Shown: positions 1-8,832, numbered from the stretch's first letter. The stretch is 64,000 nt of DNA from Sphingosinicella ginsenosidimutans (GCF_007995055.1 NZ_VOQQ01000001.1:2897001-2961000); one strand, 5' to 3'. Made by a program: numbers and translations. The notes: generated from the sequence alone by a model not told the origin.

Positions 1-791
1 GCGCCTGGCGCGCCGATGAAGGTCTTGTGCGGCGCCGCCTTCTCCATCTGGTGGATGATGTGCGGCTCGGTCGCGACGATGAAGACGTCGCCCGGTGCCT
101 CCAGCGCATATTTGAGGATGCCCGAGGTCGCGCCGACATAATCGGCATGGTCGAGGATATGGCCCGGACATTCCGGGTGGGCGAGCACCGGCGCGCCCGG
201 ATATTGCGCCTTGAGCTTCAGCAATTCGGTCTCGCTGAAGGCTTCGTGGACGATGCAGGTGCCCGGCCACAGCAGCATCTCCCGGCCGAGGGTGCGCGAG
301 AGATAGCCACCGAGATGCTTGTCGGGGCCGAAGATGATCTTCTGCTCCGGCGGGATCTGGCCCAGGATCGTCTCGGCGGACGAGGAGGTAACGATGATAT
401 CGCTCAGCGCCTTCACCGCCGCCGAGCAGTTGATGTAGGTGAGCGCGATGTGATCCGGATGCTGCGCGCGGAACGCAGCGAACTGCTCGGGCGGGCAGCT
501 GTCCTCCAGGCTGCATCCAGCGTTCATGTCGGGAAGGATGACGATCTTCTGCGGCGACAGGATCTTCGCCGTCTCAGCCATGAAGCGGACGCCGCAAAAG
601 GCGATGACGTCGGCGTCGGTCGCCTGCGCCTTGCGTGACAGATCGAGGCTGTCGCCGACGAAATCGGCGAGGTCCTGGATTTCCGGCGCCTGGTAATAAT
701 GGGCGAGGATCACGGCGTTGCGCTCGCGGCGGAGGCGATCGATCTCGGCGCGGACGTCGAGGCCCTGGAGAGTGGCGTTGGGGGCATTCAT
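1..791 (-). CDS. nadA: Quinolinate synthase NadA (partial, C-terminus beyond window)
   Basis: Condenses iminoaspartate with dihydroxyacetone phosphate to quinolinate, the second step of de novo NAD synthesis, using a [4Fe-4S] cluster. The reading shows the family N-terminus ([21 protein letters not shown]), the [13 protein letters not shown] segment with the first cluster cysteine, the [13 protein letters not shown] loop, and the second cluster cysteine in HPECPGH. The ATG at 791 overlaps the stop of the upstream DUF4230 gene (ATGA), which suggests coupled translation. About 263 codons are present; the rest lies to the left of the window. Identification is firm. Confidence 0.97.
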   Translation of the reverse strand, partial: MNAPNATLQGLDVRAEIDRLRRERNAVILAHYYQAPEIQDLADFVGDSLDLSRKAQATDADVIAFCGVRFMAETAKILSPQKIVILPDMNAGCSLEDSCPPEQFAAFRAQHPDHIALTYINCSAAVKALSDIIVTSSSAETILGQIPPEQKIIFGPDKHLGGYLSRTLGREMLLWPGTCIVHEAFSETELLKLKAQYPGAPVLAHPECPGHILDHADYVGATSGILKYALEAPGDVFIVATEPHIIHQMEKAAPHKTFIGAPG

Positions 792-1486
792 GATGCGTTG
801 TTCCTTACCGCGTCCTCGATGCGAACGGGGCGATCGAGGAAGCTTGCGTCCTCCCGCCCCGCCGGGTCCACGAACCGCACCGCGACGCTGGCGTCAATCC
901 CCGCCGAACGCAACGGAAGCGCGAAAGCGCGTGCCACGATCCGCATCGCCGCGTCCTGGGCCAGGTGCGTCGCAGTCCCTGCCCGCGCCTGGCGCATCAG
1001 TTCATCCTGGGCGCTCCGGCGATTGGCCTGATCGAGCGTCCGTCCCGAATCGGTGAGGGCCAGGAGAAGGCCGCCGTCCGAATATTCCCGGACATCGCCG
1101 AAATCGATCTGCGGCCCGTCGATTTCAAGTGGCGGCAGCGTCACCGTCAGTGTCGAGGTGGGCGCGTCCCAGGCCAGGTTCTGGCGGCGAAGACGCGACA
1201 GATCGACCGAATAGCGGGCGGTGCCGGGCAGGATCAGCGTCTTTTCCGCGGTCATCCCGAGCCGGCTTTCGCGCGCGCTGACGATCGCAGCGAAGCGCGC
1301 GCTGTAGGTTACGATCCGGCCCTGCTCGCGAACCGAAATCAGGACCCGGTTCGCGATCGCGCGCGGATCGTGCTCGGGTGCCGGGCCGCGATCGGCCCGC
1401 AGGGCAAGGCCGATCAGCAGCCCCGCCACCAGGGCCGCCAGCGCCGCGACCCAAGGCGCCCAGCGCTTCAGGCGCGAAGCGTCCAT
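788..1486 (-). CDS. DUF4230 family membrane-anchored protein
   Basis: 232 residues. A single N-terminal membrane segment ([20 protein letters not shown], about residues 11-30) is followed by an extracytoplasmic domain that I recognise as DUF4230-like (start [18 protein letters not shown]; later [16 protein letters not shown]). The molecular role is unknown. The ATG at 1486 lies inside the 3' end of the MBL gene (19-nt overlap) and the stop overlaps the nadA start by 4 nt, so the gene sits in a coupled MBL-DUF4230-nadA unit. A longer upstream in-frame extension exists but only mirrors the MBL gene. Nothing ties its function to NAD synthesis beyond position. Confidence 0.82.
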   Translation of the reverse strand: MDASRLKRWAPWVAALAALVAGLLIGLALRADRGPAPEHDPRAIANRVLISVREQGRIVTYSARFAAIVSARESRLGMTAEKTLILPGTARYSVDLSRLRRQNLAWDAPTSTLTVTLPPLEIDGPQIDFGDVREYSDGGLLLALTDSGRTLDQANRRSAQDELMRQARAGTATHLAQDAAMRIVARAFALPLRSAGIDASVAVRFVDPAGREDASFLDRPVRIEDAVRNNAS

Positions 1487-2328
1487 TCCTCGCCCTCCCG
1501 GCCGATCAGCCCGCGCCGCTCGAGATCGATCAGATGGGCAAGCACCGAGCGCCCGGCCGCCGGATGCAGCCGCGGATCGACCGCGCGGTACATCGTCTCG
1601 ACCATCGCCGGGATGCGCCCGATCCCCTGTCCGAGCCGTTCGAGGATCTGCTTCTCGCGCATTCGCCGATGGGTGATCAGCGCGCGGACATGGGCGCGCG
1701 GCTTTTCGACCGCTGGGCCGTGCGCCGGGAAATAGAGGCGATCGTCGCGTGCCAGCAGCCTGTCGAGGCTCGCCATATAATCGGCCATGTCGCCGTCCGG
1801 CGGCGCGATCACCGTCGTCGACCATCCCATCACATGGTCGCCGGTGAAGAGGATGTCGCCGAACGCGAAGCACAGATGGTTGGACGTATGTCCCGGCGTC
1901 GCGACGGCGGCGAGCCTCCAGCCCTCGCCTTCGAGGGTGTCGCCATCCTTGAGCACCCGGTCCGGCGCATAATCGAAATCGAAGGCGGCGTCCGCGCGCG
2001 GGCCGTCATCGGAAATCGCGAGCGGCGCGCAGCCGATGATCGGCGCGCCGGTCGCCTCTGCGAGCGCGCGGCTCGCCGGGCTGTGATCGCGGTGGGTGTG
2101 GGTGCACAGGATCGCGCTCACGCGGCCGCCCCCCACGGCGGCGAGAATCGCATCGACATGTCGCGGATCGTCCGGCCCCGGATCGATCACCGCGATCTCG
2201 GCCGTGCCGACAAGATAGGTCTCGGTCCCTTCGAAGGTGAAGGGCGACGGATTGCCGGCAAGGATGCGACGGACGCCCGGCGCCACCTCCTCGGCTCGTT
2301 CATAAGGCGGCTCGGCCATGCGCGCCAT
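1468..2328 (-). CDS. MBL-fold metallo-hydrolase (LACTB2-like)
   Basis: 286-residue metallo-beta-lactamase-fold hydrolase. The dinuclear zinc motif HxHxDH is present as THTHRDHS, with later ligands in TPGHTSNH and FTGDHVMGW. A C-terminal helical region (HRRMREKQILERL...[17 protein letters not shown]) resembles the winged-helix tail of LACTB2-like enzymes. The substrate cannot be read from the sequence; relatives include thioester hydrolases and RNases. It is first in the unit that continues into the DUF4230 gene and nadA. Confidence 0.9.
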   Translation of the reverse strand: MARMAEPPYERAEEVAPGVRRILAGNPSPFTFEGTETYLVGTAEIAVIDPGPDDPRHVDAILAAVGGGRVSAILCTHTHRDHSPASRALAEATGAPIIGCAPLAISDDGPRADAAFDFDYAPDRVLKDGDTLEGEGWRLAAVATPGHTSNHLCFAFGDILFTGDHVMGWSTTVIAPPDGDMADYMASLDRLLARDDRLYFPAHGPAVEKPRAHVRALITHRRMREKQILERLGQGIGRIPAMVETMYRAVDPRLHPAAGRSVLAHLIDLERRGLIGREGEEWTLRA

Positions 2329-2435
2329 GTGGCACGCCTGGCGACAGGATCAAGCCCGTGTCGCTGGCCCATGGCGATGCGGACGGCCCGCCGAGCCGCC
2401 CGCATGCCTTTCCCGATGCTACTTCTGTGAGGGCC

Positions 2436-3941
2436 TCAATTGCCCCGCAGGCGGGCGATTTCCCGGTCGATGGCGGCAAGCACGCGAGTCCGGCGCTCGC
2501 CGGTCAGGTCGCCCGCATCGCCGGCAAGCCGGTCGCGCACCTGCTGAAGCGTCTGCGCCCGCCGCGCGGGGCTTTCGTTCGCCCCGGTGCTGCACAGGAC
2601 GAAGCGATAGCGGTCGCGATCGGTGCCTTCGTTCACCTCGAAGCGATCGGCGTCGCTGCAGCCCGTCACCATCGCGCTCGCTCCCGCCTCGCCCGGCTGG
2701 CCGGCACGGCAGGTGACGACGATCCGGCGACGAGACTCGTCGCCGCGCGCCGGATCCTGAAGCGAATCCTCGCAATGGCTCGTCACCACGCGCGTGTGGA
2801 TGCGCGTGCGGCCTCCCTCCCCGCTGGCGCGCTCGCGATTCCCGTCCGTCCCCGGCGAGACCACGATGACCCGCTCCGTGCGGCGCCGGGCGTCGGCCGG
2901 CACGTCGGCGCCGTCCGCGATCCGCTCGGTCGTCGTCTCATCATGGCCGTCCCGGGTCACTGTCCGGACGATCACGCGCTCGCGGTGCTGGCCCTCGCCA
3001 TCCGCGTGCGGCGGCGTGGGCGGCGGCGGTGGCGGCGCGGGCTGCGATTGCGCCGCGCCGGAAGCGCCGGTCACAAGGCCGACGGCGGCAACGAGCCCGG
3101 CAATCCCGAGGCCGCCGATAAGGCGCGCGCGGCCGCGGCGATGTTGCTTCATCATTCTCAATCTCCGTTTCAGTTGATCGGCATGATTGAGCGGGCAGGC
3201 TGCAATCAGGCCGGGTCGGCTCGCGGATTTGACGAGAGCGCTGGCATAGGCATGGCGGGCGCCGGCGTCGGCCCCGGCCATCACCGCCGCGTCGCAGGCC
3301 AGCTCCTGGTCGGCGCGGAAGGCGCGAAAGGCGATCCAGGCGATCGGATTGAACCAGTTGAGGGCGAGGACGAGCAGCGCCGCGAGGTTCCACCAAAGAT
3401 CGCCGCGCCGATGGTGGACCGCCTCATGGTCGAGCGCGAGGACCCGCTCGGCGGGCGTATAGCGCGCCTCGAAATCGGCGGGGACGACGATATGCCGGTT
3501 GAGGAACCCCAGGGCCAGCGGCCCTTCGGCGCCCTCGCTCGCCACGATCGGAAGCCCCCGATGCGCGCCGATCCGACGGGCGCCAGAGGCAAGCCGGGCA
3601 AGGAAGGCGCGATAGGAAAGGCACTGCCATGCCAGGAATACGGCCGCGCCGCCGGCCCAGATCGCGAGCAGGATGGGCACCCACTGCCCGGGTCCGCCGT
3701 CCGGCGGCAGCGGCGCGGCCGTCCCCTCGACGAAGACGACCAGCGTCTCGGGAGCAGCGACGGAGGGAATGGCCGCGTGCCAGGCCGGCAGCGGCGGCTG
3801 GATCAGCCGGAGCGCCGGAAGCAACCACAGCGCATAAGCGACGCCAGCTCCGAACAGCCGGGCCGCCGGCTGGCGCAGCGCCAGCACGAGCAGCATCGCC
3901 GCGCTCGCCCAGCCCATGTTGAGCGCGAGCCAGGCGATCAT
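2436..3941 (-). CDS. M56 (BlaR1/MecR1-type) membrane metallopeptidase
   Basis: 501 residues. N-terminal membrane segments (about residues 1-45 and 88-112) are followed by the M56 zinc site HEAVH (172-176), a further membrane helix (about 185-205), and a downstream acidic ligand candidate in DQELACD (E213). There is no beta-lactam-sensing transpeptidase domain. Past a Gly/Ala membrane segment (about 276-293) the C-terminus is a Pro/Arg/Asp-rich periplasmic tail. By analogy with BlaR1 it probably senses an envelope signal and leads to inactivation of the BlaI-type repressor encoded directly upstream, whose stop overlaps this start by 4 nt (ATGA). The signal is unknown. Confidence 0.88.
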   Translation of the reverse strand: MIAWLALNMGWASAAMLLVLALRQPAARLFGAGVAYALWLLPALRLIQPPLPAWHAAIPSVAAPETLVVFVEGTAAPLPPDGGPGQWVPILLAIWAGGAAVFLAWQCLSYRAFLARLASGARRIGAHRGLPIVASEGAEGPLALGFLNRHIVVPADFEARYTPAERVLALDHEAVHHRRGDLWWNLAALLVLALNWFNPIAWIAFRAFRADQELACDAAVMAGADAGARHAYASALVKSASRPGLIAACPLNHADQLKRRLRMMKQHRRGRARLIGGLGIAGLVAAVGLVTGASGAAQSQPAPPPPPPTPPHADGEGQHRERVIVRTVTRDGHDETTTERIADGADVPADARRRTERVIVVSPGTDGNRERASGEGGRTRIHTRVVTSHCEDSLQDPARGDESRRRIVVTCRAGQPGEAGASAMVTGCSDADRFEVNEGTDRDRYRFVLCSTGANESPARRAQTLQQVRDRLAGDAGDLTGERRTRVLAAIDREIARLRGN

Positions 3942-4306
3942 TGTTTGAGCGCCTGGAGAAGTGCCTCGATCTCGGCGATGTCGGCCTCGCTCAGACGGTC
4001 GCGCTCGGCGAGGTGGGCGACCAGCGGCGTCACCCGGCCATCGAACAGGCGGTCGAGCAGCCGGCGCGATTCGGCCGCGACATAGTCGTCGCGCGCGATC
4101 GCGGGGCGATAGAGGTAGCGGCGCCCGTCCTCCTCATGCGCGAGGACACCCTTGGCGAGGAGCCGGGCCAGCATCGTCTTGACTGTGCGGATGCTCCAGC
4201 GACGGCGCTCGCCGATCCGCTCGGCGACCTCGGCGGCGCTCAATGGCGAATCGCGCCATAGCACCTCCATCACCTCATGCTCCGCGGACGAGATACGCTC
4301 CGCCAT
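3938..4306 (-). CDS. BlaI/MecI/CopY-family transcriptional repressor
   Basis: Winged-helix repressor, about 122 residues, the family length. It has the characteristic start (ISSAEHEVMEVLWRDSPLSAAEVAERI), the recognition region RRRWSIRTVKTMLARLLAKGVL and a C-terminal dimerisation/cleavage region. Two adjacent ATGs (4309 and 4306) follow a GGAGGGG ribosome-binding site; the second has the better spacing and is used here. It forms a coupled pair with the M56 protease gene. The perfect dyad at 4323-4342, just upstream, is the obvious autoregulatory operator. No beta-lactamase or penicillin-binding protein gene is adjacent, so the regulon may be elsewhere. Confidence 0.93.
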   Translation of the reverse strand: MAERISSAEHEVMEVLWRDSPLSAAEVAERIGERRRWSIRTVKTMLARLLAKGVLAHEEDGRRYLYRPAIARDDYVAAESRRLLDRLFDGRVTPLVAHLAERDRLSEADIAEIEALLQALKQ

Positions 4307-4322
4307 CATCCCCTCCCAATCC

Positions 4323-4342
4323 TTGACTACGGGTGTAGTCAA
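4323..4342 (-). promoter_or_regulatory. Probable BlaI-type operator
   Basis: Perfect inverted repeat TTGACTAC-GGGT-GTAGTCAA with 8-bp arms, 16 bp upstream of the repressor start. The ACTAC/GTAGT core resembles the ACTACA-type half sites known for BlaI/MecI repressors. On the minus strand its distal half doubles as a TTGACT -35-like hexamer, so repressor binding would occlude the promoter. Confidence 0.75.
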
Positions 4343-4516
4343 ACGAATGAACGACGGATGAATGATCGCGCACTGGCGCAGCGCCACCCATGTCGGGCCG
4401 CTTTACAATCGTCGGGAGGGTTAACCGCGATTTACCGTGAAAAATGGCGGATTTGCGCGGCCGCGGCGAATTGGCACGCGGCATGTATCAATCCGGATAT
4501 CCACACGATCCCACTC

Positions 4517-4563
4517 GGGGCGGGCGTAGCGCACTTTTCCGGTCGCGCCGCCCGCCCCTTTTT
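4517..4563 (+). terminator. Plus-strand intrinsic terminator with no plus-strand gene upstream
   Basis: Stem GGGGCGGGCG (4517-4526) pairs perfectly with CGCCCGCCCC (4549-4558), followed by TTTTT (4559-4563). The T-run exists only for plus-strand transcription, yet every gene from 1 to 5473 is on the minus strand. It may end a small RNA transcribed from the 4343-4516 intergenic region; on the minus strand it could still act as a stabilising hairpin for grxD mRNA. Confidence 0.6.
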
Positions 4564-4578
4564 CATCGGGACGGAGGC

Positions 4579-4905
4579 TCAGGCGCCGACGATCTGCTTG
4601 TCGGCAAGGAGCTGCTGGAGCTCGCCGGCCTCGAACATCTCCATCATGATGTCGCTGCCGCCGACGAACTCGCCCTTCACATAGAGCTGCGGGATGGTCG
4701 GCCAGTCCGAATAGTCCTTGATCCCCTGGCGGATCTCGGCGTCCTGGAGCACGTCGACTGTCTCGAACGGCGCGCCGAGATGGTCGAGGATCGCGACCGC
4801 GCGGCTCGAAAAGCCGCACTGTGGAAACAGCGCGGTGCCCTTCATGAACAGGACGATGTCGTTTTTCTTTACAATGTCTTCGATGCGGGCGTTGACGTCG
4901 CTCAT
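4579..4905 (-). CDS. grxD: Monothiol glutaredoxin, Grx4/GrxD type
   Basis: 108-residue CGFS-type monothiol glutaredoxin that binds and transfers [2Fe-2S] clusters with glutathione, usually with a BolA partner. It shows [16 protein letters not shown] with the CGFS active site, the [16 protein letters not shown] cis-Pro segment and the GGSDI glutathione-binding turn. The ATG at 4905 is chosen because an AAGGA site lies 7 nt upstream; an earlier in-frame ATG at 4920 would add five residues. The bolA gene lies 11 nt upstream, so the two partners are co-transcribed. Confidence 0.95.
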   Translation of the reverse strand: MSDVNARIEDIVKKNDIVLFMKGTALFPQCGFSSRAVAILDHLGAPFETVDVLQDAEIRQGIKDYSDWPTIPQLYVKGEFVGGSDIMMEMFEAGELQQLLADKQIVGA

Positions 4906-4916
4906 TTCTTTTTCCT

Positions 4917-5150
4917 TCATTCGGGGGTGGCGGTGCTGAGCTTCAGCGCATGGAGCTCGTTGCCCATCCGACCGCCCAGCGCTGCATAGACAAGCTGGTG
5001 CTGCCTCACTCGCGGCATCCCCCGGAAGCTTTCGGCGACCACCCGCGCTTCATAATGGTCGCCGTCGCCTGCGAGATCGACGATCTCGACCCGCGCGTCG
5101 GGAATTCCGGCACGGATCAGGGTCTCGATCTCGTCGGCGGCCATGGCCAT
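4917..5150 (-). CDS. BolA/IbaG-family protein
   Basis: 77-residue BolA-fold protein. Typical features are the N-terminal [31 protein letters not shown] and the region [25 protein letters not shown] with the conserved histidine that can coordinate a shared [2Fe-2S] cluster with Grx4. The ATG at 5150 overlaps the DUF1476 stop by one base (TGATG). A GTG one codon upstream is a less attractive start. With grxD downstream this is a conserved Fe-S trafficking or iron-signalling pair. Confidence 0.93.
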   Translation of the reverse strand: MAMAADEIETLIRAGIPDARVEIVDLAGDGDHYEARVVAESFRGMPRVRQHQLVYAALGGRMGNELHALKLSTATPE

Positions 5151-5473
5151 CACTGCGCCTCGATGAAGTGGCGACGGGCCTCGACGGTCTTGTGCGCCAG
5201 CGCCTCGCGGATCGCGGCTTCGTCGATATCGACCCCGGCCGAGGTCAGATCGCCGAGCAGCTTGCGAATCACGTCGTCATCGCCCGCCGTCTCGAAATCG
5301 GCGCGGATGACGTCGCGGGCATAGGCTTCGGCCTCCGCCTCGGTCAGCGCCATCTTCTTCGCGGCCCAGTGGCCGAGCAGCCGGTTGCGGCGCGCGACAA
5401 TCTTGAACTGCATCTCCTGATCGCGGGCATATTGCGCCTCAAAGGCTTTCTCGCGGTCGTCGAACGTGGTCAT
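5150..5473 (-). CDS. DUF1476 protein, ATP synthase zeta-type inhibitor family
   Basis: 107 residues, mostly helical, with the family start MTTFDDREKAFEAQYARDQEMQFKIVARRNRLLGHWAA. The family (PF07345) includes the Paracoccus zeta subunit that inhibits F1-ATPase in alphaproteobacteria. The ATG at 5473 has an AAGGGG site 5 nt upstream. It is first in the DUF1476-bolA-grxD unit; its stop and the bolA start share one base. Function is by family only. Confidence 0.9.
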   Translation of the reverse strand: MTTFDDREKAFEAQYARDQEMQFKIVARRNRLLGHWAAKKMALTEAEAEAYARDVIRADFETAGDDDVIRKLLGDLTSAGVDIDEAAIREALAHKTVEARRHFIEAQ

Positions 5474-5609
5474 GCCTACCCCTTCTTGCGTCTTCACTGT
5501 GTCAGATAGGCGCGGCGCCTTGACCGCGCAACGCCATGCGAACGCAAAAGCCGCTTGCCGAAGCGCCGGAATCTGTCACCTGAAGGCCCAGAGACAGGAG
5601 ACCGATTCC

Positions 5610-6068
5610 ATGATCCGATTCCCGATTGCCGCCTCGTTCCTTCTCGCGGTGCCCGCCGCGCTCCAGGCGCAGGCCTCCGCTCCGGCCCAGGAAGCTCCGG
5701 CCCCCGCGACCGCGGCGCCGGCGACGCCTGACACCAGCACCATTCAGCAGGCCGGCATGGCCTTCGGACATTGCATCGAGGCTGGGCTCGCCAATGTTCC
5801 GGCGACCGCCACTCCGGAAGCCGGCGCGGCGAGCGTCGCCAGCGGCTGCGCGACGGAGCTCCATGCGCTCGAGAGCGCTGCCGAAGCGTTCATCGCCCAG
5901 CTCCCCGAGGAGCAGCGGACGCCCGCGCAAGCCAACCTCCATGCGCAGCTCGCCGAGGTCGAAGGACAGGTCGCCGACGCGATCCGCGAGCAGCGCGCGG
6001 CGGCCGCTCCGGCGGCGGGATCGCCCGCGCCAGCCGCACCGCCCGCCGCCGCCGCGCCCGGCCACTGA
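5610..6068 (+). CDS. Secreted Ala/Pro-rich hypothetical protein
   Basis: 152 residues: a signal peptide (MIRFPIAASFLLAVPAALQAQA), an Ala/Pro-rich linker, a compact central part with two cysteines (FGHCIEAGL and ASGCATELH) that could form a disulfide, a helical stretch, and a second Ala/Pro tail. No family recognised. An AGGAG site precedes the ATG at 5610. It is transcribed divergently from the DUF1476 unit. Its stop lies inside a perfect palindrome shared with the convergent oxidoreductase gene. Confidence 0.75.
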   Translation: MIRFPIAASFLLAVPAALQAQASAPAQEAPAPATAAPATPDTSTIQQAGMAFGHCIEAGLANVPATATPEAGAASVASGCATELHALESAAEAFIAQLPEEQRTPAQANLHAQLAEVEGQVADAIREQRAAAAPAAGSPAPAAPPAAAAPGH

Positions 6069-6093
6069 TCGCCGGCGCGCGCCGGCGATCAGT
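6064..6093. terminator. Perfect 30-bp palindrome spanning two convergent stop codons
   Basis: The half ACTGATCGCCGGCGC is followed immediately by its exact reverse complement. The TGA of the plus-strand gene (6066-6068) and the stop of the minus-strand oxidoreductase (6089-6091) both lie within it. There is no T-run, so it may act as a bidirectional hairpin or mRNA 3'-end stabiliser rather than a classic intrinsic terminator. Confidence 0.6.
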
Positions 6094-7090
6094 CGTCCAT
6101 CGTGACGACGAGCTTCCCGATCGCCTGGCGTGCCGCCATGTGCGCGATCGCCTGCGCGCCCTGGGCGAGCGGCCAGGTCCGGCTCACCCGCGGCGCGATC
6201 CGGCCCTCTTCCCACAGGCGGAACAGGGTCCGGACATGGGCGGCGTTCGCCTTCGGGTCGCGCGCCGCGAACGCGCCCCAGAAGACGCCGCGCACGTCGC
6301 AGCTCTTGAGGAGGGTCAGGTTGAGCGGGAGCTTCGGGATGCCGGCCGGAAAGCCGATGACGAGATAGCGCCCTTCCCAGGCGATCGACCGAAGCGCCGG
6401 TTCGGCATAGTCGCCGCCGACGGGATCGTAGATCAGGTCCGCGCCGTCCGGGCCGACGGCGTCCTTGAACTGCGCCGCCAGCGCCTTCGCCTCGTCGCGC
6501 CCGAACGGACCGGCGGCATAGATCATCGTCGCGTCGGCGCCGGCCGCGCGCGCGGCTTCGGCCTTCGCTTCCGACGACACGGCCGCGACGACGCGCGCGC
6601 CATAAGCCTTGCCGAGCTCCACGGCGGCGAGGCCGACGCCGCCGGCCGCGCCGAGCACGAGCAATGTCTCTCCAGCCTTGATGCCACCGCGATCGACGAG
6701 TGCGTGAATCGTGGTCGCATAGGTGAGGATCAGCGCCGCGCCTTCGGCGAAGCTGCGCCCCTCCGGCAAAGGCTGCGCGCCGGCCGCGGGCACCACCGCC
6801 TTTTCGGCGAGCCCGCCATGCGGCAGCGTCGAGATCATCCGGTCGCCCGGCGACCATCCGGTCACCCCCTCGCCCACCGCCTCGACAATGCCGGCAATCT
6901 CGCAGCCGGGCGCAAATGGCCGCTCGGGCCGGAACTGATATTTGTCCTCGATGATGAGCACGTCGGGATAGTTGATCGCGCAAGCCTTCACCGCGACCAG
7001 CAGCTCGCCGGGCCCCGCGACCGGATCGGGAAGCTCGGCGAGCGCGAGGGTTTCGGGGCCCCCGGGCGCGCGAGAGAGCAGGGCCTTCAC
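6089..7090 (-). CDS. NADPH:quinone oxidoreductase (zinc-independent MDR family)
   Basis: 333-residue medium-chain dehydrogenase/reductase of the quinone oxidoreductase group. It shows the GroES-like N-domain (CAINYPDVLIIEDKYQ, FAPGCEIAGIVEAVGEGV), the Rossmann glycine motif GAAGGVGLAAVELGKAYGA, and the DPVGGDY segment. Structural zinc cysteines are lacking. A GTG at 7090 is preferred because the family begins MKALL and GGGAG lies about 7 nt upstream; an ATG ten codons earlier is possible. It lies 107 nt downstream of sulP on the same strand. The physiological substrate is unknown. Confidence 0.9.
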   Translation of the reverse strand: MKALLSRAPGGPETLALAELPDPVAGPGELLVAVKACAINYPDVLIIEDKYQFRPERPFAPGCEIAGIVEAVGEGVTGWSPGDRMISTLPHGGLAEKAVVPAAGAQPLPEGRSFAEGAALILTYATTIHALVDRGGIKAGETLLVLGAAGGVGLAAVELGKAYGARVVAAVSSEAKAEAARAAGADATMIYAAGPFGRDEAKALAAQFKDAVGPDGADLIYDPVGGDYAEPALRSIAWEGRYLVIGFPAGIPKLPLNLTLLKSCDVRGVFWGAFAARDPKANAAHVRTLFRLWEEGRIAPRVSRTWPLAQGAQAIAHMAARQAIGKLVVTMDD

Positions 7091-7197
7091 CGCCCCGCTC
7101 CCGCAAACGCAACGACCCATCTCCGCCTGCGCTTCGCTTCCATCGCCCTCTCCCAAATCCTTCGTTCGACTGTGGCGTGCGCGCGCCGCCGGCGCAA

Positions 7198-8832
7198 TCA
7201 CCCTCGCGGCGGCTCCGTCAGCCGCGTCAGCGCGCCCTGGTAGGTGAGCGTGCGCCGTGCCCCGGCGTAGGGCGGGTCCATCCGGGCGAGGAATTCGAGC
7301 GGCCCGCGCCTCAGGCCGCACAGCCACACCTCGGCGCCGGATCCGCGCGCCTGCCGCACGAAGGTCGCCAGTGCCGCCGCACCGGTCGCGTCGATATAGG
7401 GCACCTCCTCCATGCGAAGGATCACGGCGCGGGGACGCCGCCCGATCCGGCGCAGCGCCTCGATCATCTCGCTCGCGACGCCGAAGAAGATCGGGCCGGT
7501 GAAACGGAACACTTCGACCCCTTCGGGCAGCCGGGCTCGCTGCTCCGGATCCTCGTCCGGATCGATCGGCACAAGCCCGGCATGCTCGCTCATCCGGCGC
7601 ATGAAGAAGAGGGCGGCCAGCGTCACGCCAACGCCGATCGCGACCGTGAGATCGACCAGGATGGTCAGCAGGAAGGTCAGCACCAGGATGGCCCGCTCGC
7701 CCGCGTCGGCCCGCAGCAGGACCAGGAAGCGATCCGCCTCGCTCATGCCCCACGCGACCATCAGCAGCACCGCGGCAAGCGCCGCCATCGGCACATATCC
7801 GATCGCCGCGCTCGCCAGCAGCAGGAAGAGGAACAGGAACACCGAATGGGCCATTCCCGCCACCGGGGTCTGGCCGCCGGCGCGGATGTTGGTCGCGGTT
7901 CGGGCGATCGCGCCGGTCGCCGGCAGGCCGCCGAACAGGCCTGATACGATGTTGGCCACGCCCATGCCGACCAGTTCCTGGCCCGGCCGGTGGCGATAGC
8001 CGGTCATGCCGTCGGCGACGGCGGCCGAGAGCAAGGCCTCGATCCCGGCAAGGAAGGCGATGGTGAAGGCGCTCGGAATGATCTCGCGGATCATCTGCAA
8101 CGAAAGATCGGGCCAGTGCGGCCACGGCAGGCCGGCCGGCATCGCGCCGAAGCGGCTGCCGACGGTCTCGACCGGGAGGCGCAGCGCCCAGGTCGCGAGG
8201 CCCGCGGCGACGATCGCGATCAGATAGGCCGGCGCCCGCGGAGCCGCGCGACGGAGCACGAGGATGAGCAGCAGCGATCCGCCGCCGACGCCAAGGGCCG
8301 CCCAGTTGATCGTTCCGAAGGCGCGGAGATAGGCTGCCCATTTGTCGACGAACTCCGCCGGCACGGCGCCCGTTCTCAGCCCGAAAAAGTCGCCGATCTG
8401 GCTGGAGGCGATGATGACGGCGATACCGGCGGTGAAGCCGGTGATGACCGGCATCGGCACGAAGCGCATCAGCCGCCCCACGCCGCCATAGCCTGCCGCG
8501 ATCAGGATCAGGCCGGCAAGCATGGTCGCCGCGATCAGGCCCGACATTCCGTGGGCGGCGATCACCCCGGCGACGATGACCACGAAAGCCCCGGTCGGCC
8601 CGCCGATCTGCACCCGCGATCCGCCAAGCGCGGAGATCAGAAACCCAGCGACGATCGCGGTGACCAGGCCCTCGCGCGGGGAAGCGCCGCTGGCGATGCC
8701 GAGCGCCATCGCGAGCGGCACCGCGACGACGGCGACGGTGAGGCCGGCAATCAGGTCGGCGCGCAGTCGATCCGCGCCATAGCCTTCGCCGATGACGGTG
8801 AGGAACTTCGGCTTGAAGTCCCCCGCGGCCAT
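7198..8832 (-). CDS. SulP-family inorganic anion transporter with STAS domain
   Basis: 544 residues: about 400 residues of hydrophobic helices (starting DLIAGLTVAVVAVPLAMALGIASG; GGPTGAFVVIVAGVIA is the signature core region) followed by a C-terminal STAS domain with VEVFRFTGPIFFG and YIDATGAAALATF. Family members move sulfate, bicarbonate or dicarboxylates; the substrate is not readable here. Start and upstream scoB stop share one base (TGATG), making it the last gene of a coupled run. The link with ketone-body CoA-transferase hints at organic or bicarbonate anion transport, which is inference. Confidence 0.93.
   Translation of the reverse strand: MAAGDFKPKFLTVIGEGYGADRLRADLIAGLTVAVVAVPLAMALGIASGASPREGLVTAIVAGFLISALGGSRVQIGGPTGAFVVIVAGVIAAHGMSGLIAATMLAGLILIAAGYGGVGRLMRFVPMPVITGFTAGIAVIIASSQIGDFFGLRTGAVPAEFVDKWAAYLRAFGTINWAALGVGGGSLLLILVLRRAAPRAPAYLIAIVAAGLATWALRLPVETVGSRFGAMPAGLPWPHWPDLSLQMIREIIPSAFTIAFLAGIEALLSAAVADGMTGYRHRPGQELVGMGVANIVSGLFGGLPATGAIARTATNIRAGGQTPVAGMAHSVFLFLFLLLASAAIGYVPMAALAAVLLMVAWGMSEADRFLVLLRADAGERAILVLTFLLTILVDLTVAIGVGVTLAALFFMRRMSEHAGLVPIDPDEDPEQRARLPEGVEVFRFTGPIFFGVASEMIEALRRIGRRPRAVILRMEEVPYIDATGAAALATFVRQARGSGAEVWLCGLRRGPLEFLARMDPPYAGARRTLTYQGALTRLTEPPRG

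Noticed and set aside
1378..4085. Long plus-strand frames opposite the MBL hydrolase and BlaR1-type genes
   Set aside because: Shadows of confidently identified minus-strand genes with intact HxHxDH and HExxH motifs.
4474..4490. Sigma-54-like element TTGGCACG-CGGC-ATGTA
   Set aside because: The essential -12 GC is GT here, so a functional sigma-54 promoter is unlikely; mentioned only as context for the small-RNA idea.
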